This document shows positions 1-8,500 of a stretch of 64,000 nt of DNA, piece by piece; the stretch's first letter is position 1, and every line of letters starts with the position of its first letter. Made by a program: the position numbers and the translations under genes. This DNA comes from Thiothrix fructosivorans (GTDB lineage: Bacteria > Pseudomonadota > Gammaproteobacteria > Thiotrichales > Thiotrichaceae): assembly GCF_017349355.1 (NCBI RefSeq), contig NZ_JAFMPM010000006.1, forward strand, positions 372,001 through 436,000, read 5' to 3'. The notes under the pieces were generated by a model. The model made no database searches. It saw only the letters and a list, made by a program, of their open reading frames with translations, and was not told the DNA's origin.

Positions 1-431
1 AAATCACCCGCATCAGAATAACCGAACAAGAGCTTTTGCGCATACACCGAACCCGACGAATAGACATACAATTTCAGACCAAGCTCATGCCAGTGCAATA
101 AATGACGCACCGCATCCTCGTAAACATGCCCGGTGAAATCGCCATTGCGGTAGCCCTCTTCCCACATCAAGCCCTGAAGCGCCTTCAGCGGGGTAATCTT
201 TTTGTCTTCCGCAATCCACTGGCGCAATTGCGCAATCGCTTCCGCCAACGACAACACCGCATTGCCGGTTTCTAGCCGCACGTCATCAATCAATGCCGCC
301 ACCACCGGATCTTGGCGATGCGCCACCACGAATGCCTGCATTTGCTGATCAGCATAAGGAAACAGCACGTCTTTCACGAACGATAAACTGGTGGTCGTCC
401 CTTCGATGTCGGTGAGTATCGCTTTGATCAT
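1..431 (-). CDS. mtnC: Acireductone synthase (enolase-phosphatase E1), 3'-truncated by window edge
   Basis: The minus-strand product begins with an HAD-family signature (DIEGTT a few residues from the start), followed by a cap region and a YSSGSVYAQK segment typical of the second HAD motif. MtnC enolises and dephosphorylates 2,3-diketo-5-methylthiopentyl-1-phosphate to acireductone in the methionine salvage pathway. The start ATG at 431 lies two bases after the stop of mtnD, so the genes are co-transcribed in the order mtnB-mtnD-mtnC. About 143 codons are visible; the C-terminal third, with the last HAD motif, lies beyond base 1. Family assignment is firm. Confidence 0.93.
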   Translation of the reverse strand, partial: MIKAILTDIEGTTTSLSFVKDVLFPYADQQMQAFVVAHRQDPVVAALIDDVRLETGNAVLSLAEAIAQLRQWIAEDKKITPLKALQGLMWEEGYRNGDFTGHVYEDAVRHLLHWHELGLKLYVYSSGSVYAQKLLFGYSDAGD

Positions 432-433
432 GC

Positions 434-976
434 TCAATTCTCCAAACGCGGGAAACGCTCGGCAATGTCATTGCCCGTAAAATTTGCTACCCAGCCGTCG
501 GTATTGGTGAACAAACGGATTGCCTTGAAACGCGGATTCGCCCCCATATCAAACCAATGCGTTGCCCCCGCTGGCACGCTGATCAAATCGCCCTTTTCGC
601 ACAACACGGTATATACCTTGTCGCCGAGATGCAGGAAAAACAAACCTTGCCCATCCACAAAAAAGCGTACTTCATATTCGGTATGGGTGTGTTCATTCAG
701 AAATTTCTGGCGGAACAGCGCCTTATCGGGGTGGTCGGGAGTTAAACTGATCACATCCACGCTCTGAAAACCATTTTCAGCCATTAAACGGTCAATATCC
801 ACACGGTATGCCGCAATCACTTCCTCTTGCGTTGCCGTATCCTCCAAGGGCGCATTGGCTTCCCAGCGTTCAAAGCGCACGCCCTGCTCCTGCAATAACG
901 CACTGATGGTGGCGTAATCGGTGTACGTTTGCGCCTGTTGCGGATTAGTGTCCGCGTAAATCTTCAATTCACTCAT
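434..976 (-). CDS. mtnD: Acireductone dioxygenase (cupin)
   Basis: This 180-residue cupin has the complete metal site of the ARD family: H96, H98 and E102 in the motif NEHTHTEYEVR, plus H140 in AGATHWFDMG. The enzyme oxidises acireductone to 2-keto-4-methylthiobutyrate and formate (Fe form) in methionine salvage; the Ni form gives an off-pathway product. Length equals that of known bacterial ARDs. It sits between mtnB, 6 bases upstream, and mtnC, 2 bases downstream, so the three steps are encoded as one tight operon. No alternative identity is likely. Confidence 0.96.
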   Translation of the reverse strand: MSELKIYADTNPQQAQTYTDYATISALLQEQGVRFERWEANAPLEDTATQEEVIAAYRVDIDRLMAENGFQSVDVISLTPDHPDKALFRQKFLNEHTHTEYEVRFFVDGQGLFFLHLGDKVYTVLCEKGDLISVPAGATHWFDMGANPRFKAIRLFTNTDGWVANFTGNDIAERFPRLEN

Positions 977-982
977 GGTTTC

Positions 983-1606
983 TTACCTATCTAACAGCAT
1001 TTGCCGATAAACACATTCAAACAAAAATTCTAACGCTTCGATGTGACGCTGCGTATCCGCCACCGTCACACCCCACGTATACAGGCCATGCCCACGAATT
1101 AAATAGCCGACAGTGTGCGGGTTTGCGTCCAAATAAGCGTCCACGACTGCCGCCAACGCGGGAATATCTTGGCTATTCGGAAAAACGGGGATGACGACAC
1201 GGCCTTCATGCGTTTCTACACCGGGGAAGGCTTTTTGCACTTCGTAGCCATCAAACACCACCTGATCCAGCCGCATCGACAATACCGTCGCATTGACTGA
1301 ATGCGTGTGCAGCACACTGCCGATAGCCGGATCACGCCGATACATTACCGTGTGCAAACCCGTTTCCGCCGACGGTCGTTTACCCGCGTCCAACGACACA
1401 CCCTGCAAATCGGCGCGTAAAAAGCCGCCCTCATCCAAGCGCCCTTTGTGTTGCCCCGAACTGGTAATCAGGATTTCTGCGTCAGCCAAACGCGCCGAAA
1501 AGTTGCTGCTCGTCGCCGGTACCCAGCCGCGTGAATGGAAGAATTGCCCCGCCGCAATCAACTCGGCACGCAGGCGCGATAAGGTGTCAGACATAGGATC
1601 ACTCAT
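983..1606 (-). CDS. mtnB: Methylthioribulose-1-phosphate dehydratase (class II aldolase fold)
   Basis: The protein belongs to the class II aldolase/adducin family. It has the ATSSNFSAR substrate-binding loop near the N-terminus, a zinc pair in VLHTHSVNATV, and a third histidine in IRGHGLYTWG. It dehydrates 5-methylthioribulose-1-phosphate, the step before MtnC and MtnD. The open frame runs upstream to 1906 but that extension is low-complexity antisense to the neighbouring gene. I place the start at ATG 1606 (207 residues); ATG 1594 is an alternative, and both fit the family length of about 205. No strong ribosome binding site is visible at either, so the start is uncertain by four codons. First gene of the mtnBDC operon. 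Confidence 0.92.
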   Translation of the reverse strand: MSDPMSDTLSRLRAELIAAGQFFHSRGWVPATSSNFSARLADAEILITSSGQHKGRLDEGGFLRADLQGVSLDAGKRPSAETGLHTVMYRRDPAIGSVLHTHSVNATVLSMRLDQVVFDGYEVQKAFPGVETHEGRVVIPVFPNSQDIPALAAVVDAYLDANPHTVGYLIRGHGLYTWGVTVADTQRHIEALEFLFECVYRQMLLDR

Positions 1607-1763
1607 GGCACAAAGCATAGCATTTTCGCAGCATTCCAGCCGTTTGTCAGACGATTTGCAAAAAGTTCCAAAAAACGCCAAAAACCCCTTTACATTAGCA
1701 AAGTCTAATATTAGAATTATCTCATACTGAAACTTACACAACAATTTGCTAGGAAATATACAC

Positions 1764-2216
1764 ATGAAATTACAAGCTATCGCATTCGCTGCCCTGATCG
1801 CTATCTCTGGCGCTGCTTCTGCTGAATTCTTCGACGGTATGGACAACGGTGCAGCGGCTGGTAACGGCGCAGGCAACGGTACTGCTTCTACTGCTGCTAA
1901 CGGCACTGGCTACAGCAACGGCGCTGGCGATGCCAACGGCTGGGGTCGTGGTAAAGGCGATGCAGACGGCGAAGTTGAATTTGCTGTTACCTTCAAAGGC
2001 AAAGGCAAAACCAACATGGATACCGACATGGCTGCTAACGGCAAAGGCAACGGCGACTGGTACGGCGCTGGCAATGGCTACGGCTACGGTGAAGGCAAAA
2101 GCGATGCGGCTGCTAACGGTCAAACCGCTAAAGCAGGTTCTGCACCAATGCCAATGATGATGCCTACTGCTCCACAAGCACCAGCAGTAGCAGCGCCTAC
2201 TGCACCTGCAAAGTAA
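1764..2216 (+). CDS. Secreted Gly/Asn/Ala-rich low-complexity protein, sulfur-globule-protein-like
   Basis: The 150-residue product starts with a clear Sec signal peptide (MKLQAIAFAALIAISGAASA, cleavage near residue 20), preceded by an AGGAAA ribosome binding site at 1751-1756. The mature part is repetitive: GNG, ANG and GYGYG motifs, a central charged stretch (DADGEVEFAVTFKGKGK), then a Met/Pro/Ala-rich tail. It has no cysteine. Secreted Gly/Asn/Tyr-rich proteins of this kind coat the periplasmic sulfur globules of sulfur bacteria (Sgp proteins), so a globule-envelope role is a reasonable inference but not proven. The gene at 60476-60802 encodes a near-identical central block. The open frame could start at TTG 1746, but the ATG with its binding site is preferred. 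Confidence 0.75.
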   Translation: MKLQAIAFAALIAISGAASAEFFDGMDNGAAAGNGAGNGTASTAANGTGYSNGAGDANGWGRGKGDADGEVEFAVTFKGKGKTNMDTDMAANGKGNGDWYGAGNGYGYGEGKSDAAANGQTAKAGSAPMPMMMPTAPQAPAVAAPTAPAK

Positions 2217-2226
2217 TTTGGTCCCT

Positions 2227-2262
2227 AGCGAGGGTGTCATTCTTCGGAGTGGCACTCTCGCT
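2227..2262 (+). terminator. Hairpin after the Gly/Asn-rich protein gene
   Basis: An imperfect 13-bp stem (AGCGAGGGTGTCA against TGGCACTCTCGCT) begins 10 bases after the stop codon and is followed by TTTCGTT. Position and shape suit an intrinsic terminator or a 3' stabilising hairpin. Confidence 0.55.
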
Positions 2263-2277
2263 TTCGTTACTGCACCA

Positions 2278-2307
2278 AACAGCTCAGTTGCGTTCAACTG
2301 GGCTGTT
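2278..2307. terminator. Second hairpin between convergent genes
   Basis: AACAGCTCAGTTG pairs with CAACTGGGCTGTT around a four-base loop, with one G-T wobble. It lies between the stop of the + strand secreted-protein gene and the stop of nrdB on the minus strand, so it may terminate transcription from either side. The T-run is weak. Confidence 0.5.
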
Positions 2308-2330
2308 TGCGTTTCAGGCAAAGCGTAGGT

Positions 2331-3587
2331 TTAATCCCACTTCAATGCCCCACCCGTTTGGTATTCGGTCACGCGGGTTTCAAAGAAATTCTTTTCCTTG
2401 CGCATATTGGATTGTTCGTCCAGCCACGGCAGTGCGTTTTGCGCACCGGGGAACGGTTCATCCATGCCCAACTGCCGCGCTCGGCGATTGGCAATGAAAC
2501 GGAACTGTTCGCAGTGGTCTTGCTGGCTATAGCCCAGAATCGGCTTGGGCAGGATGTATTGGGAATAGCCGATTTCCGCCGCTTCCGCCTCATCCCACAT
2601 ATCCCGCACCGCGCGTGGGTCGAGTTTAACGTTTTCTTCCTGCATGATCTGGCGCACCACGCGGATCCCGAAGGAAGCGTGCAAGACTTCATCCCGCATA
2701 ATGTATTGGAATTGCTCTCCCGTACCTTTCATCATGCCGCGCCGTTGCAGCGCAAAAATTGGTGAGAAACCGTTGTAGAACCAGCAACCTTCAAAAATCC
2801 CTGCAAAGAACGTGTATGACATCACGAAGTTGTGCAAATCGTCGCGGTTCTTCAGGTCGATGTCGTGGCGCAACGCATCGTTCAAGCGGCGATTCGCCAG
2901 TTGGATTTTGGCATTGATTTCTGGCACAACGCGGTAACGGTTGTAGATTTCCACCTGATCCAAGCCGATGGTTTCGATGCAATGCTGATAAGTCCAAGTA
3001 TGCAGTGCTTCTTCATACACTTGGCGGGCTTGGTAGATTTGCAATTCTGGCGCGGTCATTTTTTCCATCACCGCCAGCCCGATATTGCGCATCGCCAGAA
3101 TGTCGGAAGTGGTCAGGTAGGCAAGGACGTTTTCGTAAACGTGGCGTTCGGCGGGGCTGAGGTTGTGATGGTAATCATGCACATCCTGCGCCATATTGAT
3201 GTCGAGCGGTGTCCAGTGATTTTTGTTGGCGTTGAGGAAAAATTCCCATGCCCACGGGTATTTGAACGGTGCAAGCTGGTTGATGTCGCCACTGCCGTTG
3301 ACCACGCGCTTGTCATCGCTGCTGATCGGCTGTTGAGGCTTGAAAGGTTCTGGTGCAATTTGAGCGGCTTCCACATTCATGTTAGAAGCCGCCTCTGTTA
3401 CCGCCGTTGCAAGCGTCGCCGACTCCGTTGGCGATTTAACTGCAACTTGGGTTTTTGCACTGAGCTCACTTTCATCTACCTCCACAGTAGGTTCTTCAAC
3501 AAACACTTCGTCAAGACTAAAAGTCGGTTGGTAGCCGTTCGTGCGTGGCACGGGTGCGGCAAGTGGGTTATCCCAATTGAGGGTCAT
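2331..3587 (-). CDS. nrdB: Class Ia ribonucleotide reductase beta subunit
   Basis: NrdB holds the diiron-tyrosyl radical that initiates nucleotide reduction in NrdA. The 418-residue product shows the EEALHTWTYQH motif, combining iron ligands (E, H) with the radical tyrosine, later ligands in MRDEVLHASFG, and a C-terminal tail ending YQTGGALKWD that docks on NrdA. The first ~105 residues are an acidic, low-complexity extension before the canonical fold begins at FKYPWAWEFF. ATG 3587 is chosen because GGAGAG lies 7 bases upstream; the frame extends to 3617 without a better site. It is separated from nrdA by a restriction-modification pair, so co-transcription with nrdA would have to read through both foreign genes. 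Confidence 0.95.
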   Translation of the reverse strand: MTLNWDNPLAAPVPRTNGYQPTFSLDEVFVEEPTVEVDESELSAKTQVAVKSPTESATLATAVTEAASNMNVEAAQIAPEPFKPQQPISSDDKRVVNGSGDINQLAPFKYPWAWEFFLNANKNHWTPLDINMAQDVHDYHHNLSPAERHVYENVLAYLTTSDILAMRNIGLAVMEKMTAPELQIYQARQVYEEALHTWTYQHCIETIGLDQVEIYNRYRVVPEINAKIQLANRRLNDALRHDIDLKNRDDLHNFVMSYTFFAGIFEGCWFYNGFSPIFALQRRGMMKGTGEQFQYIMRDEVLHASFGIRVVRQIMQEENVKLDPRAVRDMWDEAEAAEIGYSQYILPKPILGYSQQDHCEQFRFIANRRARQLGMDEPFPGAQNALPWLDEQSNMRKEKNFFETRVTEYQTGGALKWD

Positions 3588-3680
3588 GATTTTACTCTCC
3601 TGAATGCTTAATGCCAACTAAACCCATCTAATTCCTTAATTTAGAGCAGATGGGTGTTATGAATCTTTGCTCGGTATCGC

Positions 3681-4865
3681 TTATCCCACAGCGCAAGCCA
3701 TCGGCATGAATGGTGCTAAAACGGGCTTTGCGTGGTGTATCGTTCCATATAATAAAGTCCCCAATAGAGTAGACAACCTGACAGGCACAGCATTCCCGAC
3801 CTGCCGCATTGCCTCACCCCATGCTCCTTCAATATAAAAATCTGGCGGGAAAGTTTGCAGCAACTTGGCTTCATGCACAGTGAAATAGCGCACCGTACCA
3901 TCGCGGTAACGCAGCATGTTTTCACCACCCGGCACGCCATGCCCACCGGCCTTCAAGGTTTTGGCAGGCAAATCATGATCACTGCCCGTATGCCCCGGAT
4001 ACACTCGTGCGCCATCACGGAAAAGATGGTCGGGAATGGCATGATCGGAACGCGGGTCAGGTAAATGTCCCAACGCATCACGCACGGTCTGCCACGGCTT
4101 CAACGCAGGCGGGAACAAACCATAACGGGTTTTGAGCGCATTCACTTGCTTTTGGGTTGCTGCATTTGGCTGTTCACGTTGGTCGTGTGCCAAACCGTGT
4201 TTCTCCCAGTATTCGCCTGTCACAAATTTGTCCCACAGCAATCGGCTATCGGAATACGTTGGAGCAGGAAATGACCATTCAACCTCCAGATCGTCACGAA
4301 TACCGACCATGAACACCCGTTCTCGGCTTTGCGGCACACCGTAATCCGCCGCATTGACAAGCTGATAAGCCACTTTGTACTTCAGCCCTTGATGGGTTTC
4401 GTACTTGAGCTTTCTGAGTAATTGGAGGTGTAACTGCCAATCCAATCCGAATTTGGGCTTATAGTCGGGGAAAGTCAGTCGCAGCACAATGTATTCAAAG
4501 TAATCAGCGAAGGATGAGCGCAACAAGCCTTTTACGTTCTCAAAAATAAACGCTTTGGGTTGCAGTTCGCGGATGGCATTGATGGCATAGGGGAACATAT
4601 CGCGATGATCTTGATCCGCCTGATGCTTGCCACCCAAGGAAAACGGCTGGCATGGTGGGCCACCTGCTACGATGTCCACACCGTTCAATCCGTCATAGCT
4701 GAAATCACGAATGTCCCCTGCAAAAACTTTCTCTGCACCGAAATTAGCTTGCAGGGTGGCGCAAGCGTGTTTATTGAACTCCACCAATTTGACGTGATGA
4801 AAACCAGCAAGCTCCAATCCTTTTGCCAATCCGCCTGCACCGGAGAATAGTTCCAGCGTTTTCAT
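3681..4865 (-). CDS. DNA (cytosine-5) methyltransferase of an Eco29kI-like system
   Basis: The 394-residue protein contains the ordered m5C methyltransferase motifs: FSGAGGLAKG (SAM binding, motif I), GGPPCQPFSLGGK with catalytic C72 (motif IV), FENVKG (motif VI), VPQSRERVF (motif VIII) and QVGNAVP (motif X). The region between VIII and X should hold the target-recognition domain. It overlaps the upstream nuclease gene by the 4-base ATGA, so translation is coupled. Partner identity suggests CCGCGG as target (inference from the nuclease, not from this sequence). It protects host DNA from the nuclease. nrdB follows after 93 bases that contain an 8-bp inverted repeat (3622-3629 with 3648-3655). 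Confidence 0.93.
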   Translation of the reverse strand: MKTLELFSGAGGLAKGLELAGFHHVKLVEFNKHACATLQANFGAEKVFAGDIRDFSYDGLNGVDIVAGGPPCQPFSLGGKHQADQDHRDMFPYAINAIRELQPKAFIFENVKGLLRSSFADYFEYIVLRLTFPDYKPKFGLDWQLHLQLLRKLKYETHQGLKYKVAYQLVNAADYGVPQSRERVFMVGIRDDLEVEWSFPAPTYSDSRLLWDKFVTGEYWEKHGLAHDQREQPNAATQKQVNALKTRYGLFPPALKPWQTVRDALGHLPDPRSDHAIPDHLFRDGARVYPGHTGSDHDLPAKTLKAGGHGVPGGENMLRYRDGTVRYFTVHEAKLLQTFPPDFYIEGAWGEAMRQVGNAVPVRLSTLLGTLLYGTIHHAKPVLAPFMPMACAVG

Positions 4866-5509
4866 GACTGGCTTCCCAACTGATTCAGGTGAGCATCAAC
4901 ACGTGACAAAATAGTGGCTGCGGAGGAATGCACCCCTTTGCACTTTTCCGCCCAAGCACGCCCCGGATGAATCACATCCCAATCAGATTTAGCCTGTTCG
5001 TAACGGCCTTTTCCCGGATCATGGTTACCGAAACCATCCACTACCGTATTCCACAGCGGCATATTGAGTTTGATCAGTGCCGCTTCAATCGTACCAATCA
5101 TATCCGAAGCTTCGCCTTCAAAGATGACGAAACGGCACATGAAATCCTCAACTGCCAGACTGCTTGCCGCACCAATACTGCGGGCATGTTCACGCAGGCG
5201 GGTGTGCAATTCCTTCGACTGGTTCAACACATCATCTGACAATCGCGCCTGCCGCCAACCTTTGGGAACAGCTTTGCCCACGTAAATAGGGAAGTTATAG
5301 GCAAGACGGTTCAACCCGGCATATTTTTTATAAGCTGAATGTTGCCCCGTGTAATAGATGGCATACACGCCCGTTCCCCCAAAGGCTTCAGGAGGCGGGA
5401 GTGTATGCACGGGCGTGCCGTTGAAAAACCTGACCGCATCCTTCACCAGTTCAGCGAAAGCCGTACTGGTGTAGATGTGCTTTCTACGGTCAAAATCCAG
5501 ATTTTTCAT
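4862..5509 (-). CDS. Eco29kI-family type II restriction endonuclease (GIY-YIG)
   Basis: With ATG 5509 as start the product has 215 residues. It carries the GIY-YIG signature in GTGVYAIYYTG (Y49) and FPIYVGKA (Y76), followed by R104, H108, E142 and N154. These six residues fall at the positions I recall as catalytic in R.Eco29kI (214 residues), which also supports this start. Eco29kI cuts CCGCGG. The frame remains open to 5635, but that part overlaps nrdA in another frame and is not needed. No clear ribosome binding site precedes it; the start lies 4 bases after the nrdA stop, so it is probably translated by coupling to nrdA. It is followed by its methyltransferase with a 4-base overlap. Confidence 0.88.
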   Translation of the reverse strand: MKNLDFDRRKHIYTSTAFAELVKDAVRFFNGTPVHTLPPPEAFGGTGVYAIYYTGQHSAYKKYAGLNRLAYNFPIYVGKAVPKGWRQARLSDDVLNQSKELHTRLREHARSIGAASSLAVEDFMCRFVIFEGEASDMIGTIEAALIKLNMPLWNTVVDGFGNHDPGKGRYEQAKSDWDVIHPGRAWAEKCKGVHSSAATILSRVDAHLNQLGSQS

Positions 5510-5513
5510 GGTA

Positions 5514-8500
5514 TTACTGGCACGCTTCGCATTCTGGATCAAGCAACGAACACGCCTTCGGTGCTTCCGAACCCACCGATACCAGATTCGCCGCCCGCTT
5601 AATCCCCGCCACGCTATCCGCTGCCGAAGAATCATCCGAACTAGTCTTTTCCGCCCCCGTCGCCCCCAAAGTGCGCAAGTAATAAGTGGTTTTCAGCCCA
5701 CGTACCCACGCCAACTTATACAGATTATCCAACTTCGCCCCATTCGGCTCTTTCATGTACAGGTTGAGCGATTGCCCCTGATCAATCCATTTCTGGCGGC
5801 GGCTAGCGGCTTCGACCAACCAACGTGCGTCGATTTCAAATGCGGTGGCGTACTTGGCTTTAAGCGCGTCCGGCACACGATCCAATGGTTGCAACGAGCC
5901 GTCGAAATATTTGAGGTCGTTAATCATCACCTCATCCCACATGCCGATGCGCTTCAAATCTTGCACCAGATACGGGTTGATGACGGTGAATTCGCCCGAC
6001 AAATTGGATTTAACAAACAGGTTTTGGTAAGTCGGTTCGATGGATTGCGACACGCCGCAAATGTTAGAAATCGTCGCCGTCGGTGCAATCGCCATCACAT
6101 TGGAATTGCGCATTCCCTGCGCTTTGACTTGGTTGCGCAATGCATCCCAATCCAGCGTTTGAGTGTGATCGACCACGAAATATTCGCCACGCTCTTCGCC
6201 CAGTAGCTCCAGCGAGTCGATCGGCAGAACGCCCTTGCTCCACAACGAACCGTTGTAGCTCGGATATTTGCCCCGTTCCGCCGCCAAATTGCTGGACGCA
6301 CGAATCGCGAAATACGACACCGCCTCCATGCTCTGATCGGCGAATTCCACCGCTTCGGTCGTGGCGTAAGCGAGGTTCATTTTGTACAGCGCATCTTGGA
6401 AACCCATAATCCCCATGCCAACTGGGCGGTGGCGTAGGTTGGATTTTCGCGCTTGCGGCACGCTGTAATAGTTGTAGTCGATGACGTTATCCAGCATCCG
6501 CATCGCGGTGGTGACGGTGCGTTCCAGCTTCGCCACATCCAACTTGCCGTCGTTGACGTGCGCGGTCAGATTGACGGATCCTAAATTACAAACCGCAATT
6601 TCAGTATCATTGGTGTGCAAGGTAATTTCGGTACACAAGTTGGAGCTATGCACCACGCCCACATGCTGGTTGGTGTAACGGATATTGCACGGGTCTTTGA
6701 ACGTAATCCACGGATGCCCCGTTTCAAAGATCATCCCCAACATTTTGCGCCACAACGTCAGCGCTTTAACCTTGCGGTGCAATTTCATTTCGCCGCGTTC
6801 GGCTTTGGCTTCGTACTCTTTGTAACGCGCTTCAAACGCTTTGCCAGTCAGATCGTGCAAGTCTGGCGCATCATCGGGTGAAAACAGCGTCCAATCCCCT
6901 TCTGCCGCCACGCGCTTCATGAACAGGTCGGGAATCCAGTTGGCTGTATTCATGTCGTGGGTACGGCGGCGTTCGTCGCCTGTATTCTTACGCAGTTCGA
7001 GGAAGTCTTCGATGTCGATGTGCCACGTTTCGAGGTAGGCACAGACAGCGCCCTTACGCTTGCCGCCATTTGACACAGCACCAACCACGGTATTATAACT
7101 ATGATCACCCTCCACCTTGAGATCGAAGACAAAAGGAACAGGGGTCATAGGTGTGATTTTCTGAATTCGTGAAAATAGCGCACCTTTCCATTCAAACCAG
7201 AATTGCTTTTTAGCGATTTTGTAATCGAAATATTCAGCAAAATCTGCCACTGCTGGAATTCTTAGATCATAGCTTTTAGTCACACCAGAAAACTGAACCT
7301 TAGAACCATCAATACGAGTACCCACATGCTGATTATCACGCTCCCGATAAGATGCTGCGGCTGGAATTCCCAAACGCAGTAATTGATAACGTAAACCCTC
7401 AATTAATGCGTGTGATGTATTGCTAAAATTTAAAAGCAAACCACCGGATACACTGCCATCTGTTTCTAGCAAACCTCTAATCAAAGCTGTCGTCTGCTGC
7501 TTAGGCAAATGTGCCAAGCGGGGTGCTATATGTTTTTCACCTGCGGCAGTATAGAAATCAGACTTCGTAAAAGGCAAAGCAGAACCCGTCCCTCCCACAA
7601 ATTGACCTGTAGTTGCACAACGCAACAAACCTTTACCTAACGACCATTTAATTTGTTGGTAAAAATCATTGCGCTTGGAAATCCAATAGTGAATGCCTCG
7701 CTCTTGGAGGTATTCTTCAATAAAAGTCATGAAACCATCTTTAGTGGGATTACCTGAAACTCCCCACTCTGCATCTTCCCTAGTGATATGCCCATCACCT
7801 AACATGATCCCATAAAAACGAGCATCTTCTTCTGTAAAATCTGCAATAGGTACGATTTCTTGAGGAATCGTTTGAGCAACAAAATCTCCCTCTTTTAATT
7901 GTCCTGCTTCACAATAATCAACAGCCAACTCTTGTTTAGCTAACATAGCCAAAATTTGATTAGGCACGTGATAATTTTTTTTGATTCTTACTGACCAAAT
8001 AGGATGTCCAGTAGTAACTTTCAACGTTTGAGCCGCATGACGAACATTAATTTCAACCATTGGATCAGTTTGGTTATATACCATATGTTTTACGACAGAA
8101 CGGTAATAGCCTTCTTTTCCTAATACTAAGTCACCGATTTTAATGTTTTGAATCGCTTTACAGCCTTGATTTGTCCAAACATGAGTATCCGGTGCGAAAC
8201 ACTGATTCACCGCTACCGCCGTATCATTCGCCACTTTCAAAAACGGCACAACGCCTTGCGATTTACCATTTGTGCCTTTGATGTGCGCCCCCATGCCGCG
8301 CACCCGTGACCAGTCATTACCCAAACCACCTGCGTATTTCGACAACAAGGCATTATCTTTAATTGCGTCGTAAATCCCTTCCAAATTATCGCCCACCGTG
8401 GTCAGGTAGCACGACGACAACTGCGGACGCAATGTGCCAGAATTAAACAAGGTCGGCGTACTGCTCATGAAATCAAAGCTGGACAGCAGGTTGTAAAACT

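Noticed and set aside
1770-2321. Minus-strand 183-codon frame over the Gly/Asn-rich gene
   Set aside because: Antisense shadow of a GC-biased low-complexity gene; Val/Ala/Ser-rich with no start site.
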